Source: Gnetum montanum (Eukaryota; Streptophyta; Gnetopsida; Gnetales; Gnetaceae). Taken from it: DNA of 64,000 nucleotides. Where the stretch lies: the NCBI GenBank assembly GCA_015680685.1, contig MNCI01011476.1:40794-104793 (forward strand), in the 5' to 3' direction. The translations under genes were made by a program, and so were the position numbers. Each line of letters begins with the position of its first letter. Position 1 is the stretch's first letter. Of the stretch, positions 11,235 through 21,880 are shown piece after piece. The notes beneath the pieces are model-generated. The model worked only from the letters and a program-made list of their open reading frames with translations, ran no database searches and was not told the DNA's origin.

Positions 11235-11866
11235 TTATGACACGGACATTGATCTTGAAAGACTTCATGAGAACATCATAAATTGGCGGCATGGAATTGA
11301 AGAGTGTTAGCAGCAGCAGGGACACTCCTGGATTCTGCGAATTCAGTCCAGAAGTGGAGGATGTAGTAGACTTGCCCAGGTTCTGCAGAAAGTGAGTGAG
11401 GCCTGCATGAGAAACACAAACTTCGAAGTACGTGGATGACTATGCGCGGTGAAACCACTCCGCCCACGGCAAAGTCGATACGAGTGAGAGTGAAGCCCTG
11501 CGTGTTGCTGCCTGCCAGAGTTGCTGTTATTGTTGCAGTTACTACACTTCCGAACAGCGAGCTCAGCATCCCTGGAATCACCAGGGCTGACGTTTTAAAG
11601 TCCGCCGCGGTTGCCGTTGCCAGGTTCCGACACGGCACCCCGTTCAAGAATATGGCATTGGCGATGGTCGTGTTTGCTACACAAAAGTCCTGTAGCGGGT
11701 TTGGATCAGTTGCCCTGCTTTTTGCATCATGATTGCCGTAATGAAGAGGACCATGCTTGGCATCTTGTGTATGCCGCAGTGACTGCATTTTTGTTCTTCT
11801 ACTTGCAGCAGCTGTTTTAACAGGTACGAAATTTACAGCTTCTGTAATGCAAGCGCCTCCCCTCAA
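11235..11866 (-). pseudogene. Germin-like protein (cupin) pseudogene
   Basis: Germin-like proteins are secreted, Mn-binding single-cupin apoplastic proteins, often with oxalate oxidase or superoxide dismutase activity. On the minus strand one sees 'DPNPLQDFCVA' (about 11676-11710), then 'NAIFLNGVPCRN' completing the N-terminal cysteine pair, then 'FTLTRIDFAVGGVVSP'. The metal box 'HSHPR' (11430-11444) follows in a shifted frame. About 30 codons between the two cupin motifs are deleted. A third frame gives 'GLTHFLQNLGKS' (box 2), 'NSQNPGV' and 'SMPPIYDVLMKSFKIN', ending near 11250. Two frame changes plus the deletion make it non-functional. The signal peptide also seems frameshifted. The gene lies head to head with the DUF26 copy at 11865. 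Confidence 0.85.
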
Positions 11867-12235
11867 AAGTTCTTCAATGCAACTGCTTTAACTGTTCCAA
11901 CTTCTTCTCAACTTCTTGCACCAACTTCAAGCTTCCTAGAATCAAAATCAAATCCCCTGTATTACCTCTACAGTGACAACGGTCACTACACCAAAGGCAG
12001 CCAAACAGAGAAAAATGTGAAGCCAATGATCAGAAATCTAGTGAATAGATCATTCCATGCAACAGCCTAGAATACATTTGCTATTAGGAATAATTCAGAG
12101 GCAATTTACGGTCTTGTGCAATGCAGAGGAGACACTAGTGCCTCTGAGTGTAAGCAGTGTGCTCAAGATATAGCCTCTGCAATTCTAGCGAGATGCAGGA
12201 CAATTTGGGATTATTATTTCTGATGTGATTCTCCC
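11865..12235 (+). pseudogene. DUF26 (Gnk2-type) pseudogene, right copy
   Basis: The plus strand encodes most of a DUF26 domain: 'CNASASPQKFFNATA' with the first family cysteine, 'NLVNRSFHATA', then an in-frame TAG at 12068-12070, 'SEAIYGLVQCRGD', and C-X8-C-X2-C at 12122-12160. It ends after 'LARCRT', where the frame meets a stop (about 12222). It is the mirrored copy of the minus-strand fragment at 9566-10137; each copy keeps parts the other lost. It starts back to back with the germin-like pseudogene. Confidence 0.8.
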
Positions 12236-12508
12236 AACAATTCTGCGGTTTTTGTGTCTAAATTGGGGCAAGGAGATGCATTGCCTGTGCTTCAGGAATG
12301 GATTCCACTGTTTCTACTTTTCTGTCTCCACTTGTGCCTGCCTTTGCCCTGATCCTTGGCCTTGCTCATTGGTGAAAGAAAAGAAGTTGATGTGGCTAAA
12401 TTGTAGGGTTACTCCACGTGCCCAAGGTGGGCGGCGTTATCATTTTGCTGTTGCCGTGATTATAATATCTATAATGTTTATATACTTTTTATANTGGGGT
12501 TTAACACA
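12236..12508 (+). repeat. Outer part of right inverted arm
   Basis: It contains the 'cctgatccttggccttgctc' block and the 'gcggcgtta' block mirrored at about 9505-9605, then the LTR-A start. A single N at 12494 interrupts it. No independent gene is supported; the 107-codon frame here is a by-product. Confidence 0.6.
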
Positions 12509-14250
12509 GCCCTCGACTAACGTTAGGCCAGTGCTTGGCCAAAAATAAAATAAAGTAAAACATTAATAAATGTATAAGAAAATAGAATTATTTCAAGATA
12601 TATTTTTTTAGGCATTCAAAATTTAATATATTGAAAACATGTAGACATTTAACAAGAAAAAGATTAAAATAAAAATAAATTTTTCTATTGCCTAAATGTC
12701 CAAATATTTATCTACTAATTATACGTATTCCTCTTTTGATGATAAATTTTTATTCTTGAATATGAGTTCACATATAACTTGGTTAGGAAGGTCCTACCTA
12801 GGATTAATTGGACTTAACCTCACCTCATAAGGTCTACTTTATTAGTTGTAAGAATGTCTTATAAACTCAAGGTTGAAACCTTTTTTTTAATTTAAGGATT
12901 TGAGATGCATTATTTACATCTAACTCATTTCTTAGCTTGATCTTGGCTCAGCTTCCAAGTTGGTTATACCCTACTATCATATCCTTTATTAATTGGTTAT
13001 TCCCCCCTCCTAATTAAGCTAAGGTATGTAACATACTTAAGTTAATTAGCAAATATAAATTATTAAAAAGAGATATGGTCAAAGGATATACTAAAAACAA
13101 GAATTGCCCTAGGTTTTATATATCTAGACTAAGAGGGAACCAAAGACAATGGGTGAACAAGTGTTAATATCCATCAATGGCTACCATAGTAGGGATCTCG
13201 ACCAGTAACGCCTATGGAAGACATGATATGAAACATAAAAAAAACCCATACACAAAAGCACCACTAGTTAGAGAGACGATCATGCAAGAGAAAATAGGAA
13301 GATAACACAATAAAAATGAAAAAAAGGAATAGCAAAAGGTAAAAACTAGGTAAAAATAAAAGCAAAAAGAAAACAAAAGAAAGGAAAAACAATAGTCTAA
13401 AAAATACAAAGAAATGAAAGCAAAGAAAAACAATAGTCTAAAAAATACAAAGAAATGAAAGCAAAGTAAAACAATAGTCTAAAATGTACAAAGAAACAAA
13501 AGTAAAGAAAAACAATAGTTTAAAAAGTATAAAGAAACAAAAGCAAATTAACTAAATAATGAAGTAAAAGGAATGATTAAAAGTGAAGGTACCCATTAAG
13601 ATACTAACTATGGAGGAGTCACTCCTTCGTTGCCAATGTTATACTTGAGTTCTAAGGTAGTGGCATTGAGAGTAGATTGGTAATTGTTGTCTGATCCTTA
13701 AACACTTTGCTTATAAAAAGGGGTTCTTGTGGGATGCTTGAAATTGTGAGCTTGTAGCATCACCCCAATGGTAAGGTTCTTATGGGAGTGGGGCTCAGCT
13801 CATGATTGAAGGTTTTTGTGGGGTTGTCATTTTTTTATTTCTTATTTTATTTCTTTTCTTTTTTTTTTCTCTTTTTTTTTTCATTTTTAGCATGAAATTC
13901 AATATCTAACTATCTTCAACCTTGAGGTTCTTGTGGAAGCCAATTTTATTTTGTAAGGGTTGCTCACATGGCTTGATATCAATAGATACCTTTTACTACT
14001 AAAGAAACTAGGTCCAATATAACACACCCTTTCCATTTTAGTGACTCACCTAAGTATTCAAAAGAAACCAAACACTAATAAGCATTACCTTAAACTAAGC
14101 TATTTAGCCACCTTGACCTATGAATAGTGTACTTAAAGAATATTGTTTAAAAACAATGAAGTTTATTACATATAAGACAATTATTAGTCTAAGGTTCACC
14201 CTTAGTTGGATTTTGGGTTTAAACTTACCTATTTCAAGGTAGCAGGAGTT
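12509..14250 (-). mobile_element. Athila-like 3' non-coding region, copy A
   Basis: Non-coding, directly repeated at 15041-16800. Shared blocks include 'ggccaatgcttggcc', 'catataactcggttat', 'cccatacacaaaagcacca', 'gaggagtcactccttc' and 'aagtgtttaaggatcaga'-type words. On the minus strand the last bases before the LTR are purine-rich (GTCGAGGGC), suiting a polypurine tract. Open frames on poly-A/T runs here (such as 13212-13433) are not genes. Confidence 0.65.
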
Positions 14251-15040
14251 GTCCTTCCTTGCATGCCAAACATGATGCTACCATCTTACCTCTTGTTCAT
14301 TGTTACCTACTTCCCTTGCCATGCATTCCAACTACATGCCATGCACCACTGCTACTGTGCTTGCTTTAACCCGCCTACTACAACTGCATCTGAAAACCCT
14401 AGCCCGCCTACTACCACAACCTCAAACCCTAACCCTAGTAGGATTGGGAGAGGCAAAGCTGAGCTTGTACCACACGCCACTGCTACCATCGCCAGTGCTG
14501 TGAATGCCACTAGTGTTATCGCAAGTGCTGCCACACGCAACACGTGGATGGGCTTGTTGCCCTAATTCTTTATATACAATGTTTTTATAATGTTTACTTA
14601 AATGTAATGACTAGATATAATATATATATATATGTAATATAATATTGTTTATAATTACAATATTAATGTCTTTATGATAATTATAATCATATTATAATAT
14701 ATAATATTTTTATAAAAATAATTTTATAACTATAATGAATATAAATGTTTATATAGGTAAGATATAATATATCATGTTCATATATATATATATATAAAAT
14801 TACATAATGTTTTTATAAAATAAATCACATTAGTTAAGCTACAATTACAATAAACTAGACTGCAACAATTTACTAGTAATAATAAACTAATAATAATAAA
14901 TTAACAATAAGCTTAATATTTACCACTAAATTAACATTAATTAAACCCCAATAACAATTACTTATATAGAATTAATTAAAATGTATCCCTTTATTATAGG
15001 TAATTATTTAAAATTGATCCAATTTTTGGGGTTTAACACA
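14251..15040 (-). mobile_element. LTR-B, 3'-truncated Athila-like LTR
   Basis: It ends (plus view) in GGTTTAACACA at 15040 and aligns with 23500-23963 of LTR-C, including 'tggatgggcttgttgccc' and the following AT-rich section. It also carries telomere-like 'aaaccctaaccctag'. The other end is missing: at ~14250 it joins the 3' region of copy A. Frames at 14206-14565 are shadows of LTR sequence. Confidence 0.6.
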
Positions 15041-16280
15041 ACCCCCAACTAGCCTTTGGCCAATGCTTGGCCATTAAGGCGAAAATAGGAGAAAGTAGAA
15101 CATTAATAGATGTGTAATAAAATTATGCTATTGTTATTTCTAGATAGTCTTTTTAGCTATCCATAATTTTAATATATTTAAAAAAATTAATATTTTAAGT
15201 AACAAGACAAGAATTAAGTTTGTCTATTATCCAAATGTTTATTTACTAATTATGTTTATATGCTTAATCCTCTTTGATAATAAAGTTTTATTAATGAATA
15301 TGAGTCCACATATAACTCGGTTATGAAGGCCCTACCTAGGATTGCTTAAGATTAACATCACCTCACAAGGTCTTCTTTGTTGGGTGTAAGAATGTTTTAT
15401 AACCTCAAGGTTTAAACTTCTCCTATGATTTCAGGATCCAAGATGCATTACTCAAATTTAACTCATTCCTAAACTTGATCTTGGATCAGCTTCCATGTTG
15501 GTTATACCCTACTATATCCTTTATTAGTTGATTATTCCAATTAAACAAAGGTATGTATGATATACCAACAGAAAAAAATTGCTCTGGGTTTTATATATTC
15601 AGAGAACTAAGGGAATATCAAAGGCAATGGGGCAATGGGTAAACAAGTGTTAGTATCCATCATTGATCACCATAGTGGGGATCTCAACCATTGACACCTA
15701 TGGAAGAAATGATGGGAAACACAAAGAAAACCCATACACAAAAGTACCATTAGTTAGAAGAGAGGACCATGCAAATGAAGAATAAGAAGATAACTCAATA
15801 AAAATGAAAAAGAGGAATAGAAAAATTTTAAACAAGATACAAGCAAAAAGAGAACAATAAGCTGATAAATATAAAAGTAAAAAAAATTGAAACAATAATC
15901 TAACAAGTACAAAGAAACAAAAGCAAAGAAAAACAATAGTTTAAAAAGTACAAAGAAACAAATCAAAGTAATTACATAAATAAAAGGAATGATTAGAAGT
16001 GAAGGTGTTCATTAAGATAACGACTATGGAGGAGTCACTCCTTCACTACTAGTGTTATACCCAAGTTCTATGGTAGTGGCATCAAGAGTAGATTGGTAAT
16101 TGTTTCCTAACCCTTAAACACTTTGCTTACAAAAGAAGGTTCTTGTGGGATGCTTGAAATTGTGAGCTTAGAGTATTGTCCTAACTATAAGGTTCTTGTG
16201 AGAGTAGAGCTTGGCTCAAGATTGAAGGTTCTTATGGGGTTGTCATTCTTTTATTTCTTGCATTTTTATTTTCTTCTTCT

Positions 16281-16351
<71 letters not shown>

Positions 16352-16860
16352 CTTTCTTTGTCTTTTCTCTTTTTTTTTTGGGTAAGAAATTCAATATCTG
16401 ACTAGCTTCAACCATGAAGTTCTTGTGTGAGCCAATTTCATTTTGTAAGGGTTGTTCACATGGCTTGATATTGATAGATGCCTTTTACTATTAAAGAAAC
16501 TAGGTTCAATATAACATACCCTTTCCACCTTAGTGACTCATAAAATCAAGTATTTAATAGAAACCAAACACTAATAAGCATTACCCAAAACTAAGCTATT
16601 TAGCCACCTTGACTTATGAAACTTTTATTTAAAGAATATTTTCTTAAAAAAATGAATTTTATTATGTGTAAAACACTTATTAGTCTAAGGATCACCCTTA
16701 GTTGGATTTTGGGTTTAAACCTACCTATCTTAAGGTAGGAGGAGTTATCCTTCTTCCCTTGCATTCTAGACATGATGTTACCAAATTCTTTATATTTCCA
16801 ACTAACAATAGAATTTCCTATTGACCTATACATTTTTCAAGGTAAAAATTGTAGACTATA
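15041..16860 (-). mobile_element. Athila-like 3' non-coding region, copy B
   Basis: Second direct copy of the region at 12509-14250, here contiguous with the integrase at 17384. It begins with a polypurine-like block (minus strand AGTTGGGGGT) against LTR-B. It contains a (CT)n microsatellite. No env-like or other open frame is credible. Confidence 0.6.
16284..16347. repeat. (CT)n microsatellite
   Basis: About 30 CT dinucleotides, interrupted once by TTT near 16318. Copy A has poly-T with interspersed C at the matching position (13845-13880), so the pure CT run expanded in this copy. Confidence 0.95.
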
Positions 16861-17383
16861 AATACTAATTTATAGTTTATTCTATAACATAAGAGCCTTT
16901 TTGAAGAGTACGTTTGAGAACTAAGACTTATAATGGATTATTGACATGTAATTCATTAGTTGTGGGATAAGTTAGATCCCTTAGCTCTACTAGTTCATCT
17001 TCTTTGGGTTTCCCAATGTGGTGCTGATGATATAACTTAAGTCTTTGATTATTGACTAGGAATGTTGTTGAGGAATCATCAATAGGTGATATGAGGACAC
17101 TTCCATTATCATGGGGTTAAACAACTAAATAAGGGCCTTTCCACCTAGTTGTTAATTTCCTGAAAATTTGTGTAATCTCATATTGTAAAGTAAAACTTTA
17201 TCACCTACAAAAAAAATATTTTTTAAAGATACTCTTATCATATAATGTTTTCATTTGTATTTTTACAATTTTTTACTTGTTCAAAGCATGTACCCTCATT
17301 TTGACAAGTTTGTGAAGTTGATTAATTTGAGAGGCTTGGTTCATGTCTTCATCAAAATTAAGCTGTTGGGCTAATTGTAAAGA
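16861..17383 (-). pseudogene. Athila-like integrase C-terminal / post-integrase remnant
   Basis: Degenerate minus-strand sequence following the integrase core. Several lysine-rich and hydrophobic stretches can be read in broken frames, as expected for the integrase C-terminal domain, but no motif is certain. Confidence 0.35.
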
Positions 17384-17960
17384 TTAATATTTCAATTCGA
17401 CTAGTAGTAGACATAACTCACCATAAACCAATTTATAAGGTGAATATCCTAAACATGGTTTATAAGTGATTCTATAAGCCCAAAGTGCATCTTGTAATTT
17501 TTCAGACCAATCCTTTTGTTTAGTACATACAATTTTTGTTAATATATTTAGGATAATTCTATTAGCATTTTCAACTTGGCCATTTGTTTGAGGATGATAG
17601 GTAGTAGCTATTTTATGTTGGATACCAAAAGACTTAAGGAAAATTTCTATTATTTTATTTACAAAATGAGTTCTTTGATCACTAATGATTACTTGTGGAA
17701 TCCTAAAACGTGTTAAAATATTTTCTCTAAGGAATGCTAGAACTACCTTAACATCATTTATTGGGGTGGCTTTTGCTTTAATCCATTTGGTAACATAGTC
17801 AATATAAAACAAAATGTATTGACATCCATTAGATGATGGAAATGGTCCTAAAAAGTCTATGCCTCACACATCAAATGGCTCTGTTATTAAAATTGATTTT
17901 AAGGGCATTTCATTTTTTTTTGATGGATTCCATTTGTTGATATTTATCACATTTTTGTAC
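17384..17960 (-). pseudogene. Athila-like integrase core
   Basis: The minus strand is open for 142 codons (17812 to 17384). It has the full catalytic triad with canonical spacing: D5 in 'FYIDYVTKW', D45 in 'IISDQ', and E81 in 'YHPQTNGQVE', i.e. D,D35E. It continues with 'DALWAYRITYKPCLGYSPY' and 'LVYGELC', diagnostic of the Athila branch of Ty3/gypsy. Integrase would join the cDNA ends to host DNA. Upstream sequence to about 17960 continues the domain, with stops. The catalytic residues survive although the polyprotein is broken. Confidence 0.9.
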
Positions 17961-18449
17961 ATACTTATGTGCATTTTAAAAATGGAGGGCTAATAAAATC
18001 CACTTTGGAGAATTTTGATAGTAGTACGTTTCCTATTGAAGTGACTACCCCCTAAATCATCATGACACACTTTTACAATTTCTTATTGTTCATTCTCAGC
18101 TACACATCTTCTTGCTATGTTTTCTTTACATATTCAATAGAGGTATGGACTACTCCAAATGTATCTAGATATGCTACGTAAGAAAGGTTTCTTTTCTTCC
18201 TTAGTCCAATTGGTAAAAATTTTCATAGTGGCTAAATAGTTGGCTATATCAACAAACCAAGGATCCCTTCTTGTGGAAAAAGTTGTTCATTAAGAAATTT
18301 ATCATGATATATTCCTTGTGTTTTATTCTTATCTATAGTTTCTAACATTGAAAGATTATTTGCTACTACATTTTTCCTATCTCATTTATCTAAAATATCT
18401 AGGTCAAATTCTTGGAGTAATAAGCATCATTTCATCATTCTTGCATTTT
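17961..18449 (-). pseudogene. Athila-like integrase zinc-finger and linker region
   Basis: Degenerate minus-strand stretch between RNase H and the integrase core. Pieces such as a 'C..H' pair near 17950-18100 suit the HHCC domain, but stops and frameshifts prevent a firm reading. Confidence 0.45.
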
Positions 18450-18700
18450 CTATTTTTTGGTAGCTAATAATTTAATGGCTAAATGATTAATATATACTCT
18501 AGTTTCATATCCTATTAAATAATTTCTAAATTTATCTAGATCATATACAATGGCTAATAATTCTTTTTCTCTAGTTATATAATTTACTTGGGCTTGGTCT
18601 AGACTTTTGGACACATAATAAATCACTCTTGGTTTATTATCAATGTATTGTTCCAAAACTACCCCTACTGATGTGTCACTAGCATCACACATAAAATGAA
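18450..18700 (-). pseudogene. Athila-like RNase H
   Basis: The minus frame (80 codons) begins 'MCDASDTSVGVVLEQ', the RNase H first strand with its catalytic aspartate. It continues with 'VIYYVSKSLDQAQVNYITRE' and 'KELLAIVYDLDKFRNYLIG', the family's conserved E-containing helix. It degrades RNA in the RNA:DNA hybrid during reverse transcription. The frame ends in a stop just after 'NHLAIKLLATKK'. Confidence 0.85.
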
Positions 18701-19560
18701 ATGGATAATCCTAATTAGGTGCATTTAATATAGGGGCTGTGGTTACTTATTTGTTTAGTTCCAAGAATGATTTGTGACAATCATTGGTCCAATCAAATAA
18801 AACATCCTTTTCTAAGAGCATGTATAATGGTTCAAGAATTTTTAAGAAGTCTCTGATAAATCTTTTATAATATCCATCATGTCCTAGAAAAGATCGAAGA
18901 GTCTTTAAATTGGTTGGAGTGGGAAGTATAGATATGACTCTTATTTTCTCATCATCCATCCTTATCCCTTCTTTAGAAATAACATGTTCTAATACTATAC
19001 CACTTGTAACCATTAAGTAACTCTTTTTTCCAACTTAATCTTAAATTTTTATCTATACACAAGATGTTGTAAGGTTTCATCATAAGTATTCTCATAGATT
19101 GAAAATTCATCCATAAAAACTTCAACATTATCTTCTAACATATAAGAAAATACTGAGATCATGGCTCTTTGAAACTTGGTTGGTGCATTACAAAGGCCAA
19201 AAGACATTCATCTATAAGCAAAAGTTCCATAAGCATATGTAAAGGTTATTTTATGTTGGTCTTTAGGGGCAATAACTACTTAATTGTAACCACTAAATCC
19301 ATCCAATAAATAGTAGTATTCATGTCCTTCTAATTTTTCTAGAATCTAATCTATGTATGGTAATGGAAAATGGTCCTTTTTTGTGTTTTGGTATAATCTT
19401 CTATAGTCTATACAAACTCTCTATTTTTCATCCTTTTCTGAAACTACAGTAATGGGGCTTATCCATTTATGATTTGCTATTAGATAAATAATTTCTTCTT
19501 TCCAAAATTTTGAAATTTCATCCTTAATTTTTTGTTTTAAGGCTAGATTTGTTCATCTTG
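18701..19560 (-). pseudogene. Athila-like reverse transcriptase
   Basis: The minus strand at 19013-18747 is open for 88 codons with 'GIVLEHVISKEGI', 'LRSFLGHDGYYKRFI' and 'LLEKDVLFDWTNDCHKSF', the thumb/connection of a Ty3/gypsy RT. Upstream, broken frames show the palm; the catalytic box reads FMDE at 19106-19117 instead of the usual (F/Y)(M/V)DD, so the second aspartate is lost. Further upstream (19260-19560) are traces of fingers and palm with stops. It lies between protease and RNase H in normal order. Confidence 0.85.
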
Positions 19561-19879
19561 GGGGAATTCTTACTAGTTTGACATTTTCTTCTAAATAGAT
19601 ATGATGTTGGCAGATATTTGGTGAGATTCCTTAGTGAAGGTCCTCATAGCTCCATGCAAATGTCTCAGATTTTCTACACAAGATTTCTAATAGTTTTCTT
19701 TCTTGCTCATTGGTAAGTTGGGAGTTCATTATTGATGGTTTATTTTGATCTAGAAAAACATACTTAAGCATATTAGGTAGTTCTTTAAGATCCAAGGAAT
19801 CTGTGTTTTTTGGTTGAATTATTTCTTCAATATTTTCTAAACCTAAATTTAGAATTGGTCAAGGAGATTTTGTTTTTCC

Positions 19880-20317
19880 TTAGTTGAGGGGTCTAAAGGT
19901 TTCCCTATCTTGTGCCATTGCTAAAGTGGGTAGGGTGTAGAGCATTCTCACTTCCTTCAATTCTATATTTAAATGATCTTCTTTTACCTTATCATATATA
20001 TTTAGTGTAAAAGTAAGATTTGCAAATGAGAGTTGAAGTTGGTTAGATCTATAATTAATTACCACATTAGCTATTGCTAACCAAGGTCTACCTAATATAA
20101 TAGGGAAACAATCAAGATCTTTTACTTCCAAAACAACAAAACCAGTTGGGTATTTTCTCTTTTCTACGTCTATTATTAAGTCTTCTATGATTCCTATGGG
20201 CTTTACACTTGAACCATTAGCCAATGATATTGTCATATTTACTCTTTTTATATCCTCTATATCAAGTGATCTAGCCATTTCAAGATGCGTAATATTATTA
20301 TTGGCTCCTAAATCCAA
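19880..20317 (-). pseudogene. Athila-like aspartic protease
   Basis: Open for 145 codons on the minus strand. It starts at the active-site strand 'MDLGANNNITHLEMAR' (D-L-G-A, the Athila form of DTGA), then 'SVKPIGIIEDLIIDV' and 'CFPIILGRPWLAIA', the conserved second half. It would cleave Gag-Pol. The start methionine is only where the open frame begins; in the living element the domain is internal to a polyprotein. Confidence 0.9.
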
Positions 20318-20437
20318 TAGGGCATTCCTAATTTCTGGTCCATTTATTTTAATGGGAATGGTAGGAACTCCTAGATCTTGGTATTTATGAATTTAATGTC
20401 TTTGTATAAGTTGAGAAAGATTATTAACTAAATAAAC

Positions 20438-21880
20438 TTATTTAGGAATTTTTTTCTTTTTTCTCCTAGTGCATAATTCCTTTAAGTATTTTGCATAAAG
20501 AGGGATGTCTTTTATTACTTGTTCCAAAGGAATATGCGAGTATAATTCAGTAAACATTTTTTCAAGATGGGCTTTAGTTGTAAAATCCTCTTGTAATTGT
20601 TTAGGACAAGAAGGTAAAACTGACTGTTTAGGAAGTAATGATTGATCTTTTTCCCTAGTTGGTTGATCTTCCTCATTGAAAATTTGTGGTTGTGTTTTCT
20701 CTTGTGTTTCTACCTCTTGAAATCTCACCTTCTTTTGGGGTTTAGGTTTGATTATTTTTCCACTCCTAGTAGTAATGGAATGTAATTGCTCTTTTCCTTT
20801 TCTTTGAGATGTAGGATTAGGTTCAAGCTGGGATGGTAATTCATTTTTAGTTAAGTCTTGAAATATTCTCCTGGTCTCACTCATAAATTCTCTACTTTCT
20901 TCAATGAAGGAAGTAAAGCTTTAAGTGAGTTTATCCAAGTGTTCATTGGTTTAGTTTTTAAATGGCCTAAAATTATTTTGAGGATATTCTTGTGGGTAAA
21001 ACGGTCATTGAGGAAAGTGCATTGTTGGTTGGTTCTTATATTGCTGAAAAGCCTTTATTGATTTTTGCATTTCCTCTTGACAATATAACAAGGCTAAACA
21101 GGTTGTTTGGTCATGTTGGGGACTCTCACAAATGTTGCATATTTCATTTTGAACTCCATAAGCTTGTTTCTTAATTAATCAAGTCAAATCATCCACTTTT
21201 TTATTTAATTGTTCTATTTGTTGGATCATTCCTTGCATAATATTGGGTTTTGGCCAGCATTTACTTTGATCTACTAATGAATATATGATTCTCCAACCAT
21301 CTTTTGATGTCACATTTAAAATATTTCCCCCACATGCAAAGTCAACATTTTGCCTACAATAAGGTAGTAAACCTTCTACAAAAATTTGGAGTAATTGATG
21401 GGCCCAGAAGCCATGGTTTGGATTCTTTAAACATAACCCTTTAAATCTATGAAAGGTGCTTTCATAGTCTTCATCCTCATGTTACATGAAACTCATTAAT
21501 TATTTTCTTAATGAATACAACCTATCATTAGCAAGAAATCTTTGTAGGAAAGCATTTTTAAACTCATCCCAAGAACCAATTTGTGTTCTAAGGGTTTGTA
21601 GCCAAAAATCAGCTTTGTCTTTTAGGGTTGATTTGAAAATAATCATTTTAGTCCTATCCCCACTTTGAGGTGCTAACATAGCTAATGTTGTTTCAAATTC
21701 TCTTATGTGAGTGATCGGATCCTCATCATTTGTCCCCTTAAAAATAGGTAATAAATGAATATTTTTAACCTCTACATCTCTTCCTTGTGGGAAAACTAAT
21801 GGGCATTGAGGTATAATTGATGTTCTTTAATATAATATTTCTCCAAGGGTTTTTACTAGGTATGGCTAATTAATTAGAAC
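20438..21880 (-). pseudogene. Athila-like gag with zinc knuckle
   Basis: The minus strand from 21880 to about 21190 reads, with a few stops (one near 21485), as retrotransposon gag (PF03732-like): 'LPGDPITHIREFETTLAML'-type N-part, then 'KDKADFWLQTLRTQIGSW'. A CCHC knuckle (C-X2-C-X4-H-X4-C) lies at 21098-21139. The 148-codon frame 20884-20438 follows, a lysine/glutamine-rich linker leading to the protease. Gag forms the particle that packages the RNA. Confidence 0.85.

Larger units (their letters stand above)
10282..12508 (-). mobile_element. LTR-A: Athila-like LTR containing germin-like and DUF26 fragments
   Basis: Read on the minus strand, it starts TGTGTTAAACCCC at 12508 and ends near 10282. 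The 3' half (10282-10870) aligns with 22722-23290 of LTR-C, sharing blocks such as 'aaaagtcaaaagatcatca' and 'aactatcactcataa'. The short 5' start (12485-12508) matches the starts of LTR-B and LTR-C. Between lie a germin-like pseudogene and a DUF26 pseudogene not present in LTR-B or LTR-C. A single N at 12494 falls where the AT-rich section of the other copies is missing. Confidence 0.6.

Noticed and set aside
11436-11820. Plus-strand frames opposite the germin-like pseudogene
   Set aside because: Shadows of the minus-strand cupin sequence; no family pattern.
13212-13433. 73-codon minus frame rich in phenylalanine, and similar frames at 15698-15966
   Set aside because: They lie on A-rich direct repeats of the Athila 3' region; low complexity and not conserved in frame between the two copies.
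14400-14450. Telomere-like CCCTAA repeats in LTR-B (also near 23650 in LTR-C)
   Set aside because: Only two to three units within an LTR; not an interstitial telomere tract.
14206-14565. 119-codon plus frame with threonine/proline-rich end
   Set aside because: Crosses the joint between the 3' region and LTR-B; the matching LTR-C sequence is not open.
16123-16401. 92-codon plus frame with a serine-leucine run
   Set aside because: Produced by the (CT)n microsatellite; not a protein.
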